DNA of 64,000 nucleotides from CADCUY01 sp964242735 (GCA_964242735.1 CAXTAK010000002.1:314458-378457), one strand, 5' to 3'; positions 29,977 to 38,707 are shown, counted from the first letter of the stretch. Made by a program: numbers and translations. Notes: generated by a model not told the origin, from the sequence alone.

Positions 29977-30183
29977 TCAGCCGAAGACGAAGGCGAGCGC
30001 GATGCCGAAGATCGCCAGCTGCTCGCAGAGCACGAAGCCGAGGATGGCGATCGTCTGGAGGACGCCCCGCGCCTCGGGCTGGCGTGCCACGCCGCTGACG
30101 TAGGCCGCGAAGATCAGGCCGATGCCCACACCCGGGCCGATGGCGGAGAGGCCGTAGCCCACGATGGCGAGGGAGCCAGTCAT
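29977..30183 (-). CDS. atpE: ATP synthase c subunit
   Basis: The proton-carrying rotor-ring protein, 68 residues, two TM helices joined by the polar loop GVARQPEARG. The proton-binding carboxylate is E54 in VLCEQLAIFG. The Gly-rich first helix (GPGVGIGLIFAAYVSG) is normal. The C-terminus ends VFG without the extension seen in mycobacteria. It lies between atpB and atpF with short gaps. Confidence 0.97.
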   Translation of the reverse strand: MTGSLAIVGYGLSAIGPGVGIGLIFAAYVSGVARQPEARGVLQTIAILGFVLCEQLAIFGIALAFVFG

Positions 30184-30270
30184 TGAAGTCGTCCGTTCGT
30201 CTCGGTGGTGCCGCGCATCCGGGTGGTGCGGGCCGGTGGAGCAGTCTGGTGGGTGACGCTCACTGCGGCG

Positions 30271-31053
30271 TCAGTGGTCTTCCGCGTAGACCTCGGCGAT
30301 GTACACGGAGGCGAGCAGGATGAAGACGTACGCCTGCAGGAAGGAGATGAGGATCTCGAACGCCGTGAAGATGAAGAACATCAGGAACGCCGGGATGGAG
30401 ACGAGCTTGAGCAGGCCCTCGCCCTCGAGCAGCAGGTACTCCCCGCCGAGCGCGAAGAGCAGCAGCAGGATGTGCCCGGCGAACATGTTGCCGAAGAGCC
30501 GCAGCGTGAGGGTGACCGGCCGGGTGACCAGGAAGGTCAGCAGCTCCAGCAGGAAGACGACCGGGACGGCGGGCAGGGGGAGGCCCGACGGCACGAGGCT
30601 GCGGAAGAACCCGCCGAGCCCCTTGCGCCGCAGCGTGGCGCCGACGTACACGACGTACACCCCCAGCGCCAGCGCCAGCGGGAAGCCGATCCGGCTCATC
30701 GTCGGGAACTGGATGACCGGGATGATCCCGGCGAGGTTGTTCAGCAGGATGATCGTGAACAGTGACAGCAGCAGCGGCATGTACGGCCGGAAGTGCGCCC
30801 CGCCGATGATGTCGCGCGCCACGGTGTTGCGCACGAGGCCGTACACGCCCTCCATCGCCCACTGCCCCCGGGACGGCACGACCGCCAACCGCCGGGTGGC
30901 GACCACCATGAGGACGCCGATCACGACGGTGCTCAGCACCATCACGAACATCGTGCGGGTCAGCGCGAAGGCACCGTCCCCGACGAGGGGCTGCCAGAAG
31001 TCCTCGGCACTCGGCGGGACGAAACCCTCTGACGCCAGGACAGCCGTCACCAC
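30271..31053 (-). CDS. atpB: ATP synthase a subunit
   Basis: The stationary half-channel protein of F0, 260 residues, with five to six TM helices. The essential arginine lies in VTLTLRLFGNMFAGH, and the last helix region is AFEILISFLQAYVFILLASVYI. Tandem GTG codons begin the protein; GAAGAGG lies about 12 nt upstream. It is preceded by the two small accessory genes and followed by an 87-nt gap before atpE. Confidence 0.96.
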   Translation of the reverse strand: MVTAVLASEGFVPPSAEDFWQPLVGDGAFALTRTMFVMVLSTVVIGVLMVVATRRLAVVPSRGQWAMEGVYGLVRNTVARDIIGGAHFRPYMPLLLSLFTIILLNNLAGIIPVIQFPTMSRIGFPLALALGVYVVYVGATLRRKGLGGFFRSLVPSGLPLPAVPVVFLLELLTFLVTRPVTLTLRLFGNMFAGHILLLLFALGGEYLLLEGEGLLKLVSIPAFLMFFIFTAFEILISFLQAYVFILLASVYIAEVYAEDH

Positions 31054-31122
31054 CGCACAGCCTCTTCTCCGTCGTCCGTCAGGTCACTGGCCCCAGCGAG
31101 GTGACCGATGTGCAGCGCAGCG

Positions 31123-31383
31123 CTACCGGCCACCCTCGCTGGCGGGCACACCGTAGCGGAACCAGGCCAGTGCCAGAGCAGCGGTCATCCCCGCCACCAG
31201 GCCCACGCCGATCACCCAGCGCTGTTCCAGCGCCTCCCCCAGCCACCACGAGGGGACGCCGAAGAGGAGCATCGCCGAGAGCATGGTGGCGAGGGCGTCC
31301 CACCCCTGGCGCAGGTGCGCGCCGCCCACCAGCTGGGCGTGCAGGGAGGGCGCGTCGTCGTCCTCGGGCGTGTAGCCGGTCAC
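31123..31383 (-). CDS. AtpZ-like small membrane protein of the atp operon
   Basis: An 86-residue protein with two TM helices (ALATMLSAMLLFGVPSWWLG and WVIGVGLVAGMTAALALAWF), the layout of AtpZ/'ATPase subunit' proteins found ahead of atpB. Such proteins are thought to aid F0 assembly or ion supply. The GTG start overlaps the AtpI-like stop (GTGA). Sequence identity in this family is low, so the call rests on size, topology and place. Confidence 0.75.
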   Translation of the reverse strand: MTGYTPEDDDAPSLHAQLVGGAHLRQGWDALATMLSAMLLFGVPSWWLGEALEQRWVIGVGLVAGMTAALALAWFRYGVPASEGGR

Positions 31384-31850
31384 CGCTGCCGCTCCTGCCC
31401 CGCGGCCGGGTCGTAGATCAGCGTGCGGACCCTGGTGAAGGCGACGACCTCCCCGATCGTCCACGCCAGGGAGGCCACGATCGCGGTGACCGCGAAGGCC
31501 AGGGGCGAGAGCCACGCGGCGTTCCGGAACAGCAGCAGGAACAGTCCGAGCAGCCCCACCTTGGTCGTGTAGCCGACCATCGCGATCATGAAGACCACAC
31601 GGGGGTCGAGGTGCGCCGTGCGGGACAGGACCAGCATGCTCGAGCCGAAGGTGAGGACCACGACGGCCAGGGCGAGGGCGCTCCCGGCGCCGCCGAGGGC
31701 GCCGTCGAGCACCACGAAGACCACCAGCGCCACGACGCCCGCACCCAGCGCCGGCAGCGCGCCACCGCGGAGCATGGCGCGGTAGGGGTCGTGGGGCTCC
31801 CCGGTGCGGGGGCGAGCGGTCGTGGCGGCGTCCATCTGGTCTCCGTTCAT
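31380..31850 (-). CDS. AtpI-like ATP synthase protein I
   Basis: A 156-residue protein with four predicted TM helices at about 29-50, 55-74, 86-112 and 114-135. AtpI-type proteins help assemble the c-ring. The start ATG 31850 gives MNGDQMDAA; a second ATG five codons in is possible. It sits 9 nt after wecA and overlaps the AtpZ-like gene, at the head of the atp operon as in other actinobacteria. Confidence 0.75.
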   Translation of the reverse strand: MNGDQMDAATTARPRTGEPHDPYRAMLRGGALPALGAGVVALVVFVVLDGALGGAGSALALAVVVLTFGSSMLVLSRTAHLDPRVVFMIAMVGYTTKVGLLGLFLLLFRNAAWLSPLAFAVTAIVASLAWTIGEVVAFTRVRTLIYDPAAGQERQR

Positions 31851-31859
31851 CAGCTGGCC

Positions 31860-33020
31860 TCAGCGCGTGGGTGCGCGGAGCTCAGCGGTCGCCGGGTCGG
31901 CGGCTGCGGGGTCAGCGGTCGGTGTCGCCGTGGGCCGGCTCGCACGGCGTCGCGGGCCGACCGTGGCCAGCGCCGTGAGGACCAGCGCCGCGGCCCACAC
32001 CGACAGTCCCACGGCGAGGTCGAGGAAGACCAGCGAGACGGCGCCGAAGGCGAGCACCGCCGTCCACGACCACAGCACCCACACGGCGCGGCCGTGGCTG
32101 TGCCCGAGGTCCAGCATGCGGTGGTGGAGGTGCCGGCGGTCGGCGGTGAACGGCGACTGCCCCGCGGCCAGGCGCCGCACGACGGCGAGCAGCAGGTCCA
32201 GCAGCGGGAGCAGCAGCACCACCAGGGGCAGCAGGACGGGCAGGAAGGCGGGCACGAGCTGGGCGCGGGAGACCACCGTCGGGTCGACCTGTCCCGTCAC
32301 GGCCACCGCCGAGGCGGCGAGCATCAACCCGATGAGCATGGCGCCGGAGTCGCCCATGAAGATGCGGGCTGGGTGGGCGTTGTGCGGCAGGAACCCCAGG
32401 CACACGCCCACCAGCACCGCGGCGATCAGCGAGGCGAGGTTGGAGTAGTCCTCCGGCGAGGTGTCACGGGTGAGCCGGTAGGTGTAGACGAACCACGCCG
32501 CCCCGCCGATGCCGATGACGCCGGCGGCGAGGCCGTCGAGCCCGTCGATGAAGTTCACCGCGTTGATGGTGACGACCACCGCGAGGACGGTCAGCAGCAG
32601 GAACAGCCGGCTGGAGCCCACGGTGATGCCCCCGATCGGCAGGGCCACCAGCTGCACGCCCTGCCAGGCCATCAGTCCGGCGGCGAGCACCTGCCCGGCG
32701 AGCTTGGTGAGGGCGTCGAGGTCCCACAGGTCGTCGGCGATGCCCAGCAGGCACACGACGGCCGCGGCGGCGAGCACGGCCCACGGACCCGAGGAGGCGA
32801 ACACGCCCGACAGGAACGGCATGCGGCTGGCGAGGAGCAGGGCGACCGCGACCCCGGCGAACATGGCCGCCCCGCCCAGGCGCGGGGTGGGCACGCTGTG
32901 GACGTCGCGGTCGCGCACCGGGGTCATGGCGGCCGAGCGCTGGGCGATGCGCCGCACCACCGGGGTGCTGAGGTACGTCGTCCCCGCTGCGACGAGCACG
33001 AGGAAGAGGTAGGCCCTCAT
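31860..33020 (-). CDS. wecA: Undecaprenyl-phosphate sugar-1-phosphate transferase (WecA/Rfe family)
   Basis: A polyprenyl-phosphate GlcNAc-1-phosphate transferase starting wall polymers such as arabinogalactan linker or teichoic acid. It has 386 residues and about ten TM helices. The cytoplasmic motifs are RDVHSVPTPRLGG, the Asp pair in LGIADDLWD, NAVNFIDGLDGLAAG, FMGDSGAM and the HLHHRM basic loop. The place between sua5 and atp matches Rv1302 of M. tuberculosis. ATG overlaps the sua5 stop (ATGA). The C-terminal 30 residues are Ala/Thr/Pro-rich. Confidence 0.9.
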   Translation of the reverse strand: MRAYLFLVLVAAGTTYLSTPVVRRIAQRSAAMTPVRDRDVHSVPTPRLGGAAMFAGVAVALLLASRMPFLSGVFASSGPWAVLAAAAVVCLLGIADDLWDLDALTKLAGQVLAAGLMAWQGVQLVALPIGGITVGSSRLFLLLTVLAVVVTINAVNFIDGLDGLAAGVIGIGGAAWFVYTYRLTRDTSPEDYSNLASLIAAVLVGVCLGFLPHNAHPARIFMGDSGAMLIGLMLAASAVAVTGQVDPTVVSRAQLVPAFLPVLLPLVVLLLPLLDLLLAVVRRLAAGQSPFTADRRHLHHRMLDLGHSHGRAVWVLWSWTAVLAFGAVSLVFLDLAVGLSVWAAALVLTALATVGPRRRASRPTATPTADPAAADPATAELRAPTR

Positions 33021-33796
33021 GCCGGGGCGCCCGTGGTGGGCGTCGTGGCGGGGGCCTCGTCGGACTGCTCGACGGCCCTCCGGCCGTGCTGCTCGGCCCC
33101 CCGGCCGTGCTCGTCGAGCACCGAGGGCACCACCTCTCGCAGGCGGGCGAGGCTCAGCGCCCCGGCGCGCACCACGCGGAGCACGTCGCTCGTGGCGTCC
33201 ACGATCGTCGACGGCCGGGCCTGCTGCGGCCCGGTCCCACCCGCGTCGGCACCACGCGCGTCGGCCCCGGTCACGACCCCGTCGTCGAGGTAGACCGCCA
33301 CGGCGGCGCCGAGCTGCTCCTGCGCACCGGCCGCGTCCGTGGCGGCGGGCTGACCGGTGCGGTTGGCGCTGGTGACGGCGAGCGGGCCGGTGCGCGCCAG
33401 GAGCTCACGGGTCAGGGGGTGGTCGGGCACGCGGACCGCGACGGTGCCGCGGGTCTCACCGAGGTCCCAGCGCAGCGACGGCTGGGCCAGGACCACCAGG
33501 GTCAGGGCACCGGGCCAGCAGGCCTCCGCGAGCTCGCGCGCGCGAGGCGGCACGTCGCGCGCCAGCCCGTCGAGGGTGCGCAGGTCGGCGACCAGCACCG
33601 GCGGCGGCATCGCCCGCCCGCGCCCCTTCGCGGCCAGCAGGGCGGTGACCGCCTCGGGGGAGAACGCGTCGGCGGCCACGCCGTACACGGTGTCGGTGGG
33701 CAGCACCACCAGCTCGCCGCGGGCGAGGGCGTCGGCGGCGTGGCGCAGCCCGGAGGCGCGCTGCTCCGGGTCGCTCACCCCGTACCGCGTGCTCAC
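33017..33796 (-). CDS. L-threonylcarbamoyladenylate synthase (Sua5/YwlC/YrdC)
   Basis: This enzyme makes threonylcarbamoyl-AMP for t6A37 of ANN-decoding tRNAs. The 259 residues show LVVLPTDTVYGVAADAF, AAKGRGRAMPPPVLVADL (the usual KxR/P region), CWPGALTLV, VAVRVPDHP and PLAVTSANRTGQPA. The C-terminal 45 residues are polar and not conserved. A full Sua5 domain is absent, so it is the short YrdC-like form. GTG 33796 was chosen over longer frames for the GAGGAT 6 nt upstream and MSTRYGVSD. It precedes wecA with a 4-nt overlap. Confidence 0.92.
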   Translation of the reverse strand: MSTRYGVSDPEQRASGLRHAADALARGELVVLPTDTVYGVAADAFSPEAVTALLAAKGRGRAMPPPVLVADLRTLDGLARDVPPRARELAEACWPGALTLVVLAQPSLRWDLGETRGTVAVRVPDHPLTRELLARTGPLAVTSANRTGQPAATDAAGAQEQLGAAVAVYLDDGVVTGADARGADAGGTGPQQARPSTIVDATSDVLRVVRAGALSLARLREVVPSVLDEHGRGAEQHGRRAVEQSDEAPATTPTTGAPA

Positions 33797-33802
33797 CGCG
33801 CC

Positions 33803-33808
33803 ATCCTC
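33803..33808 (-). promoter_or_regulatory. GAGGAT before the Sua5-family gene
   Basis: GAGGAT ends 6 nt before GTG 33796. It fits either a one-mismatch -10 element or a ribosome-binding site. Confidence 0.3.
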
Positions 33809-33810
33809 CC

Positions 33811-33850
33811 ACCGGGGCACCGGGGCACCGGGGCACCGGGGCACCGGCGC
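33811..33850. repeat. 8-bp tandem repeat (ACCGGGGC x4-5)
   Basis: Four perfect copies and one degenerate copy fill the 54-nt gap between prmC and the sua5 start. The last copy touches the prmC stop. Slippage could change the distance to the sua5 start signal. Confidence 0.85.
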
Positions 33851-34705
33851 TCAGGCGCGGCGGGCGGTCACGCAGCGCGGGCGCCCGGCCAGGTCCCGAT
33901 GACCCTCCGCCGTCTGCCACGCCGGTCCCGACAGCAGGGCCAGCAGCTGATCCTGCTGCACCTCGGCGTGCTCCAGGACCACCGCACCCCCCGGGTGCAG
34001 CAGGCGCGCCGCGGTCGCCACGACCGCGCGCGGGGTGTCCAACCCGTCGGGCCCCCCGCCGTACAGCGCCTCGGGCGGGTCGTGCTCGCGCACCTCCACC
34101 TCGCGCGGGACGGCGCCCGGCGGCACGTACGGGGGGTTGCCCACCGCGACGTCCACGGCGCCGTCCAGGTGCGGCAGCGCGGTCGCGGCGTCGTCGAGGT
34201 GCAGCGCGACACCGGACCCGGCGAGGTTCCGCTGCGCGTAGGCGTGGGCCGCGGGGCTGAGCTCCACGGCGTGGACGACGGCGGTCGGCACCTCGATCGC
34301 CACCGCCAGGGCGATCGCCCCCGCCCCGGTGCACAGGTCGACGACGACGGGAGCGCGCCCCGCGGCGGCGACCGCCAGGGCAGCGGTGATCGCCAGGCCC
34401 GCGGTGACCTCGGTCTCCGGGCGGGGGACGAAGACCCCGGGCCCGACCTCCAGCTCCAGGCCGCGGAAACCGGCCCGGCCGGTGAGGTGCTGCAGGGGCA
34501 CCCGCTGCGCGCGCCTCCCCACCAGCTCGGGCAGGCCCGCCGGGGCGGCGTCCCCGCGCAGCGCGGCGGCGACCACCTCGCCGCGCCGCAGCCCCAGCAG
34601 GTGCCCCGCCAGGACCTCGGCGTCGGCGCGGGGGCTGGGCACGCCCGCGGCGGCGAGCACGTCCGTGGCCTCGCGCAGCGCGGCGGCGAGCGCCGTCACG
34701 AGCAC
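33851..34705 (-). CDS. prmC: Release factor glutamine methyltransferase PrmC (HemK)
   Basis: This enzyme methylates the Gln of the GGQ motif in release factors 1 and 2 using SAM. The 284 residues have a helical N-terminal domain (LRREEVVA-like region, LGLRRGEVVAAAL), then RPETEVTAG, the SAM motif VVDLCTGAGAIALA, and the catalytic GNPPYVPP. It follows prfA, its substrate, by 181 nt of non-coding DNA. The GTG start reads MLVTALAAAL. Confidence 0.94.
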   Translation of the reverse strand: MLVTALAAALREATDVLAAAGVPSPRADAEVLAGHLLGLRRGEVVAAALRGDAAPAGLPELVGRRAQRVPLQHLTGRAGFRGLELEVGPGVFVPRPETEVTAGLAITAALAVAAAGRAPVVVDLCTGAGAIALAVAIEVPTAVVHAVELSPAAHAYAQRNLAGSGVALHLDDAATALPHLDGAVDVAVGNPPYVPPGAVPREVEVREHDPPEALYGGGPDGLDTPRAVVATAARLLHPGGAVVLEHAEVQQDQLLALLSGPAWQTAEGHRDLAGRPRCVTARRA

Positions 34706-34886
34706 ACCGACCGGGGACGGTCAGCCCCCTGGGGAGTGGCAGACCGCCCGGCGAGCGCCGACCGGGGACGCCGGGCCTCCCCCGGCGCGCCGGAGAGGGG
34801 GGCCGTTCGTCGCCGGTCGCCCGCGGGGTGGACCCAGCCCGCTGCACCGCTCACGATCCCGGAGCGGAGCCCGCCCGCCGCACCGC

Positions 34887-35960
34887 TCACCCGCCGGCCG
34901 CGGCGAGGCGCGCCGCGTCGTCCGCGTCGATGCAGGACTGCACGACCGGGCCCAGCTCCCCGTCGAGGACGTGGTCGAGGTTGTAGCCCTTGAAGCCGGT
35001 GCGGTGGTCGCTGATCCGGTTCTCGGCGTAGTTGTAGGTGCGGATCCGTTCGGAGCGGTCGACGCTGCGCACCTGGCTGCGGCGGGCGGCGGACGCGCTC
35101 GCGTCGGCGGCCTCCTGCGCGGCGGCGTGCAGGCGCGCCCGCAGGATCCGCATCGCCTGCTCGCGGTTCTGCAGCTGGCTCTTCTCGTTCTGGCAGCTCA
35201 CGACGGTGCCGGTGGGCAGGTGCGTGATGCGCACCGCGGAGTCGGTGGTGTTCACCGACTGCCCGCCCGGCCCGGAGGAGCGGAAGACGTCGACGCGCAG
35301 GTCGCCGGGGCTGAGGGCGACGTCCGCGGTGTCCTCAGGCTCGGTGAGCACCAGCACCCCCACCGCCGACGTGTGGATGCGCCCCGCGGACTCCGTCACC
35401 GGCACCCGCTGCACCCGGTGGACGCCCCCCTCGTACTTCAGGCGGGCCCACGGGCCGCCCGAGCCGTCATCGGCGCTGGTCGAGGCGCGGGCCTTGACCG
35501 CCACGGCGACGTCCTTGTACCCGCCGAGGTCGGAGTCGGTGGCCGAGAGCACCTCGGTGCGCCACCCCAGCGACTCCGCGTAGCGCAGGTACATCCGCAG
35601 CAGGTCACCGGCGAACAGCGCGGACTCCTCGCCGCCCTCACCTGCCTTCACCTCGAGGATGACGTCCCGGTCGTCGTCGGGGTCGCGCGGCACGAGGAGG
35701 CGCCGCAGGTGCTCGGCGGCGTCGTCGGCGCTCTGCTCCAGGGCGGCGATCTCGTCGGAGAACGCCTCGTCCTCCGCGACCAGCTCCCGACCGGCAGCGA
35801 GGTCGTCGACGGCGTCGCGCCACGCGCCGTGGGCGGAGGCCACCCGGCTCAGCTCGGCGTAGCGCCGTCCCAGCGCCCGCGCCCGTCGGGCGTCGCCGTG
35901 CACCTCGGGGTCGGCGAGCTGGCGCTCGAGGTCGGCGTGCTCGGACAGCAGGGACGCCAC
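34887..35960 (-). CDS. prfA: Peptide chain release factor 1
   Basis: This factor ends translation at UAA and UAG. The 357 residues show an N-terminal coiled domain (LLSEHADLERQLADPEVHGD), the catalytic GGQ in SSGPGGQSVNTTDSAVRI, and SERIRTYNYAENRISDHR near the C-terminus. GTG 35960 aligns with family N-termini minus a few residues. It has no Shine-Dalgarno sequence, and the GTG forms the last three bases of the 3' arm of a 15-bp hairpin (see 35958-35991). It lies between rpmE and prmC. Confidence 0.95.
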   Translation of the reverse strand: MASLLSEHADLERQLADPEVHGDARRARALGRRYAELSRVASAHGAWRDAVDDLAAGRELVAEDEAFSDEIAALEQSADDAAEHLRRLLVPRDPDDDRDVILEVKAGEGGEESALFAGDLLRMYLRYAESLGWRTEVLSATDSDLGGYKDVAVAVKARASTSADDGSGGPWARLKYEGGVHRVQRVPVTESAGRIHTSAVGVLVLTEPEDTADVALSPGDLRVDVFRSSGPGGQSVNTTDSAVRITHLPTGTVVSCQNEKSQLQNREQAMRILRARLHAAAQEAADASASAARRSQVRSVDRSERIRTYNYAENRISDHRTGFKGYNLDHVLDGELGPVVQSCIDADDAARLAAAGG

Positions 35961-35991
35961 CGGCCCGTCACCGCGGGGTGACGGGCCGGTG
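35958..35991 (-). terminator. 15-bp perfect hairpin between rpmE and prfA, spanning the prfA start
   Basis: CACCGGCCCGTCACC pairs perfectly with its complement across a 4-nt loop. It begins 19 nt after the rpmE stop, so it is a good rpmE terminator. Its second arm ends with the prfA GTG, so in read-through RNA it would also occlude prfA initiation. Confidence 0.65.
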
Positions 35992-36010
35992 GGATCCCCA
36001 GCGACGGGGT

Positions 36011-36226
36011 TCAGGACGAGGGAGTGCGGCCGTAGCGCTGGTTGAAGCGCGCCACGCGGCCACCGGTGTCGAGGATCTTCTGCTTGCCCGTGTAGAAGGG
36101 GTGGCAGGCGCTGCACACGTCGGCCCGCATCGATCCGCCAGCGGCGGTGCTGCGGGTGGCGAACTCCGCGCCGCACGTGCAGGTCACCGTGGTGACGTGG
36201 TACTCGGGGTGGATGCCGTTCTTCAT
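36011..36226 (-). CDS. rpmE: Ribosomal protein bL31, zinc-binding form
   Basis: A large-subunit bridge protein of 71 residues. The zinc-ligand cysteines C16, C18, C38 and C41 (CTC and CSAC) are present, so this is the C+ form. It begins MKNGIHPEYH and continues CHPFYTGKQKILDTGGRVARF. ATG follows a strong AGGAGG, unlike most genes in the window. It is positioned between rho and prfA. Confidence 0.97.
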   Translation of the reverse strand: MKNGIHPEYHVTTVTCTCGAEFATRSTAAGGSMRADVCSACHPFYTGKQKILDTGGRVARFNQRYGRTPSS

Positions 36227-36320
36227 CGTGGTGCTCCTCCTTCGATGACCGCCGGGTCGCGTCGCAGCGGGCTGCTGCCGGCGCGTGAACCGGAGTCGGC
36301 GACCAGTGTCGCAGTCAGCA

Positions 36321-36346
36321 GAACAGCGGCGGGGACCGCCGTGTTC
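36321..36346 (-). terminator. Hairpin downstream of rho
   Basis: An 11-bp stem (GAACA plus CGGCGG pairing with CCGCCG plus TGTTC) with one bulged G and a 3-nt loop lies 56 nt after the rho stop and about 95 nt before rpmE. It is likely a rho terminator. Confidence 0.5.
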
Positions 36347-36401
36347 CGATGATCCCTGCCGCAGCGCCTGTGCCCCAGCGGGGCTCGGCGCCGGGGCGCT
36401 G

Positions 36402-38501
36402 CTAACCCTGGCCGGGCAGCGCGGGCGCGGTCTGCTGCACCTGCATGAGGAACTCCACGTTGGTCTTGGTCTCGCGGAGCTTGCCCAGCAGCAGCTCGAG
36501 GGACTGCTGGGAGTCGAGGGCGGTGAGCACCCGGCGCAGCTTCCACATCACCGCGAGCTCCTCGCGGCCGAGGAGGATCTCCTCGCGGCGCGTACCCGAG
36601 GGGTTCACGTCGACGGCGGGGAAGACCCGCTTGTCGGCGAGGCGCCGGTCGAGCCGCAGCTCCATGTTCCCGGTGCCCTTGAACTCCTCGAAGATGACCT
36701 CGTCCATCTTGGAGCCGGTCTCGACCAGCGCCGAAGCCAGGATGGTGAGGCTCCCGCCGTGCTCGATGTTGCGCGCCGCGCCGAAGAAGCGCTTCGGCGG
36801 GTACAGCGCCGCGGCGTCGACACCACCGGAGAGGATGCGACCGCTCGCCGGCGCGGCGAGGTTGTAGGCGCGCCCGAGGCGGGTGATGGAGTCGAGCAGC
36901 ACGACGACGTCGTGGCCCAGCTCCACCAGGCGCTTCGCCCGCTCGATGGCGAGCTCGGCGACGGCGGTGTGGTCGCTGGCGGGCCGGTCGAAGGTGGAGG
37001 CGATGACCTCGCCCTTCACCGACCGCTGCATGTCGGTGACCTCCTCGGGCCGCTCGTCGACGAGCACGACCATGAGGTGGACCTCGGGGTTGTTGATGCT
37101 GATCGCGTTGGCGATGGCCTGCATCATCAGCGTCTTGCCCGCCTTCGGCGGAGAGACGATGAGCCCGCGCTGACCCTTGCCGATGGGGGCGATGAGGTCG
37201 ACGATCCGGGTGCTCAGGATGCTGGGCTCGGTCTCCAGGCGCAGGCGCTCCTGGGGGTACAGGGGCGTCAGCTTGCTGAAGTCGGGGCGCTTGCGCGCCT
37301 CGTCCGGCGTCGCACCGTTGACGGTGTCGAGGCGGACGAGGGCGTTGAACTTCTGGCGCGCGACCTGCGCCTCCCCCTCGCGCTGCTGGCGGACGGCGCC
37401 GGTCACGGCGTCCCCGGGGCGCAGACCCGCCTTGCGGACCTGACCGAGGCTGACGTAGACGTCGTTGGGCCCGGTCAGGTACCCCGACGTGCGGATGAAG
37501 GCGTAGCTGTCGAGGACGTCGAGGATGCCTGCGACGGGCAGCAGCACGTCGTCGTCACCCACCTCGGCGGGCTCGTCGCCCATCGCGGCCTCGCCGGGAC
37601 GCGTGGGACGGCGCTTGGTGCGCTCGCGGTCGCGGTAGCGGCCGCGACGACCGCGGCGCCCGCCGTCCTCGTCGTCGAAGCCGGCATCGCCAGCACTGCC
37701 CGCGCTCCCCGGCGACGAGGTCGTCGGAGCGCCGGTGGCGGCGCCCGGCCCGGAGTCGGCGCGCGCGAGGCGCTGAGGGGCGCCCTCGCGGCCCTCGACC
37801 GCCGCCGCGGCGACGTCGATCGCCCCGTCGCGCGCCGGGCGCCCGTCACGACGGGCGCCCGCATCGCGGCTCGCCGCCTCGCGGGCGCCCTGGCGGGGAC
37901 CGCGGTCCTGGCGGGGGAGGCCGCCGCGCTCGGCCAGCGCCCGGTCGAGCTCCGCGCGCACCTGGCGGATCTCGTCATCGGGGGTGGTGGTGCGCTCGTC
38001 GGACGCCGCGGCGACGTCCTCGCCGCGAGCGCCCGCCGTGCGGCCCGTCGTCCCGGTGCGCTCGGTCGTGGGACGGTCCGTGGTGGGACGGTCCGTCGTG
38101 GGCCGCTCCGTGGTCCTCGACGCGGCGGGGGCGGGGGCCTCGGCGGTGGGGGTGCCCGTCGCGGCGGAGGCGGCGGTGCCGTTGCTCGCCGCGGTGGAAC
38201 CCGTGGCGGAGGGGGTGCTGGGCGGGGTGCTCCGCTGCTCCGGCGCGCTGCGCTGCGCAGGGGCCGTGCGCGCGCTGGTGGCGCGACGGCTGGCGCCGGC
38301 ACCCTGGTTGGAGCGGATCACCTCGAGCAGCTCGCTCTTGCGCATCGCCCCGGTACCGCTGACGCCGAGCTCGGTGGCGAGGGCCTGCAGCTGCGGCAGG
38401 CGGAGGGTCGACAGCGCTGGACGGCGCGTCGCCCCGACGGACCCCGCGGAGTCAGCGCTGCCGCTGATCGCCGGGTCCGCGTAGTCGGTGGTGTCTGTCA
38501 C
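36402..38501 (-). CDS. rho: Transcription termination factor Rho, actinobacterial long form
   Basis: An RNA-dependent helicase that ends transcription, 699 residues. The N-terminal Rho_N helices are LRLPQLQALATELG at about 33-65. Then comes a disordered insert of about 230 residues, rich in Arg, Asp, Gly and Thr with a TTDRP repeat. The RNA-binding domain (YAFIRTSGYLTGPNDVYVS), P-loop (SPPKAGKT, about residue 450), Walker B (VVVLLDSITRLGRAYN) and the KGTGNMEL loop follow. Such inserts are typical of high-GC actinobacteria. GTG 38501 is preceded by GGGGAAGGA. Confidence 0.96.
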   Translation of the reverse strand: MTDTTDYADPAISGSADSAGSVGATRRPALSTLRLPQLQALATELGVSGTGAMRKSELLEVIRSNQGAGASRRATSARTAPAQRSAPEQRSTPPSTPSATGSTAASNGTAASAATGTPTAEAPAPAASRTTERPTTDRPTTDRPTTERTGTTGRTAGARGEDVAAASDERTTTPDDEIRQVRAELDRALAERGGLPRQDRGPRQGAREAASRDAGARRDGRPARDGAIDVAAAAVEGREGAPQRLARADSGPGAATGAPTTSSPGSAGSAGDAGFDDEDGGRRGRRGRYRDRERTKRRPTRPGEAAMGDEPAEVGDDDVLLPVAGILDVLDSYAFIRTSGYLTGPNDVYVSLGQVRKAGLRPGDAVTGAVRQQREGEAQVARQKFNALVRLDTVNGATPDEARKRPDFSKLTPLYPQERLRLETEPSILSTRIVDLIAPIGKGQRGLIVSPPKAGKTLMMQAIANAISINNPEVHLMVVLVDERPEEVTDMQRSVKGEVIASTFDRPASDHTAVAELAIERAKRLVELGHDVVVLLDSITRLGRAYNLAAPASGRILSGGVDAAALYPPKRFFGAARNIEHGGSLTILASALVETGSKMDEVIFEEFKGTGNMELRLDRRLADKRVFPAVDVNPSGTRREEILLGREELAVMWKLRRVLTALDSQQSLELLLGKLRETKTNVEFLMQVQQTAPALPGQG

Positions 38502-38707
38502 GAAGGTCCTTCCCCTCGTCAGCGACCCGCTGTAGCGCGATCGCGGAGATCCGGCACTGAGCCGGTGATGTGTGTCGTCGACCCGGAGCAGGTGCTCATG
38601 ACGGTGGGGTGACGGTGGTGGAACCCTGGGTGAGGAGTGGTCCTGCAGTCGGGGCTGGACGCCTGCGGCGGAGCACTCCGGGCTGCTGTGCCTCTGAGGG
38701 CGTGATG

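Noticed and set aside
33811..33850. Repeats considered as replication iterons
   Set aside because: The 8-bp units sit in an operon gap with no origin genes or AT-rich region nearby.
34706..34886. Possible small gene between prmC and prfA
   Set aside because: The short frame there has no family match and only a 12-bp direct repeat; I treat the 181 nt as non-coding.
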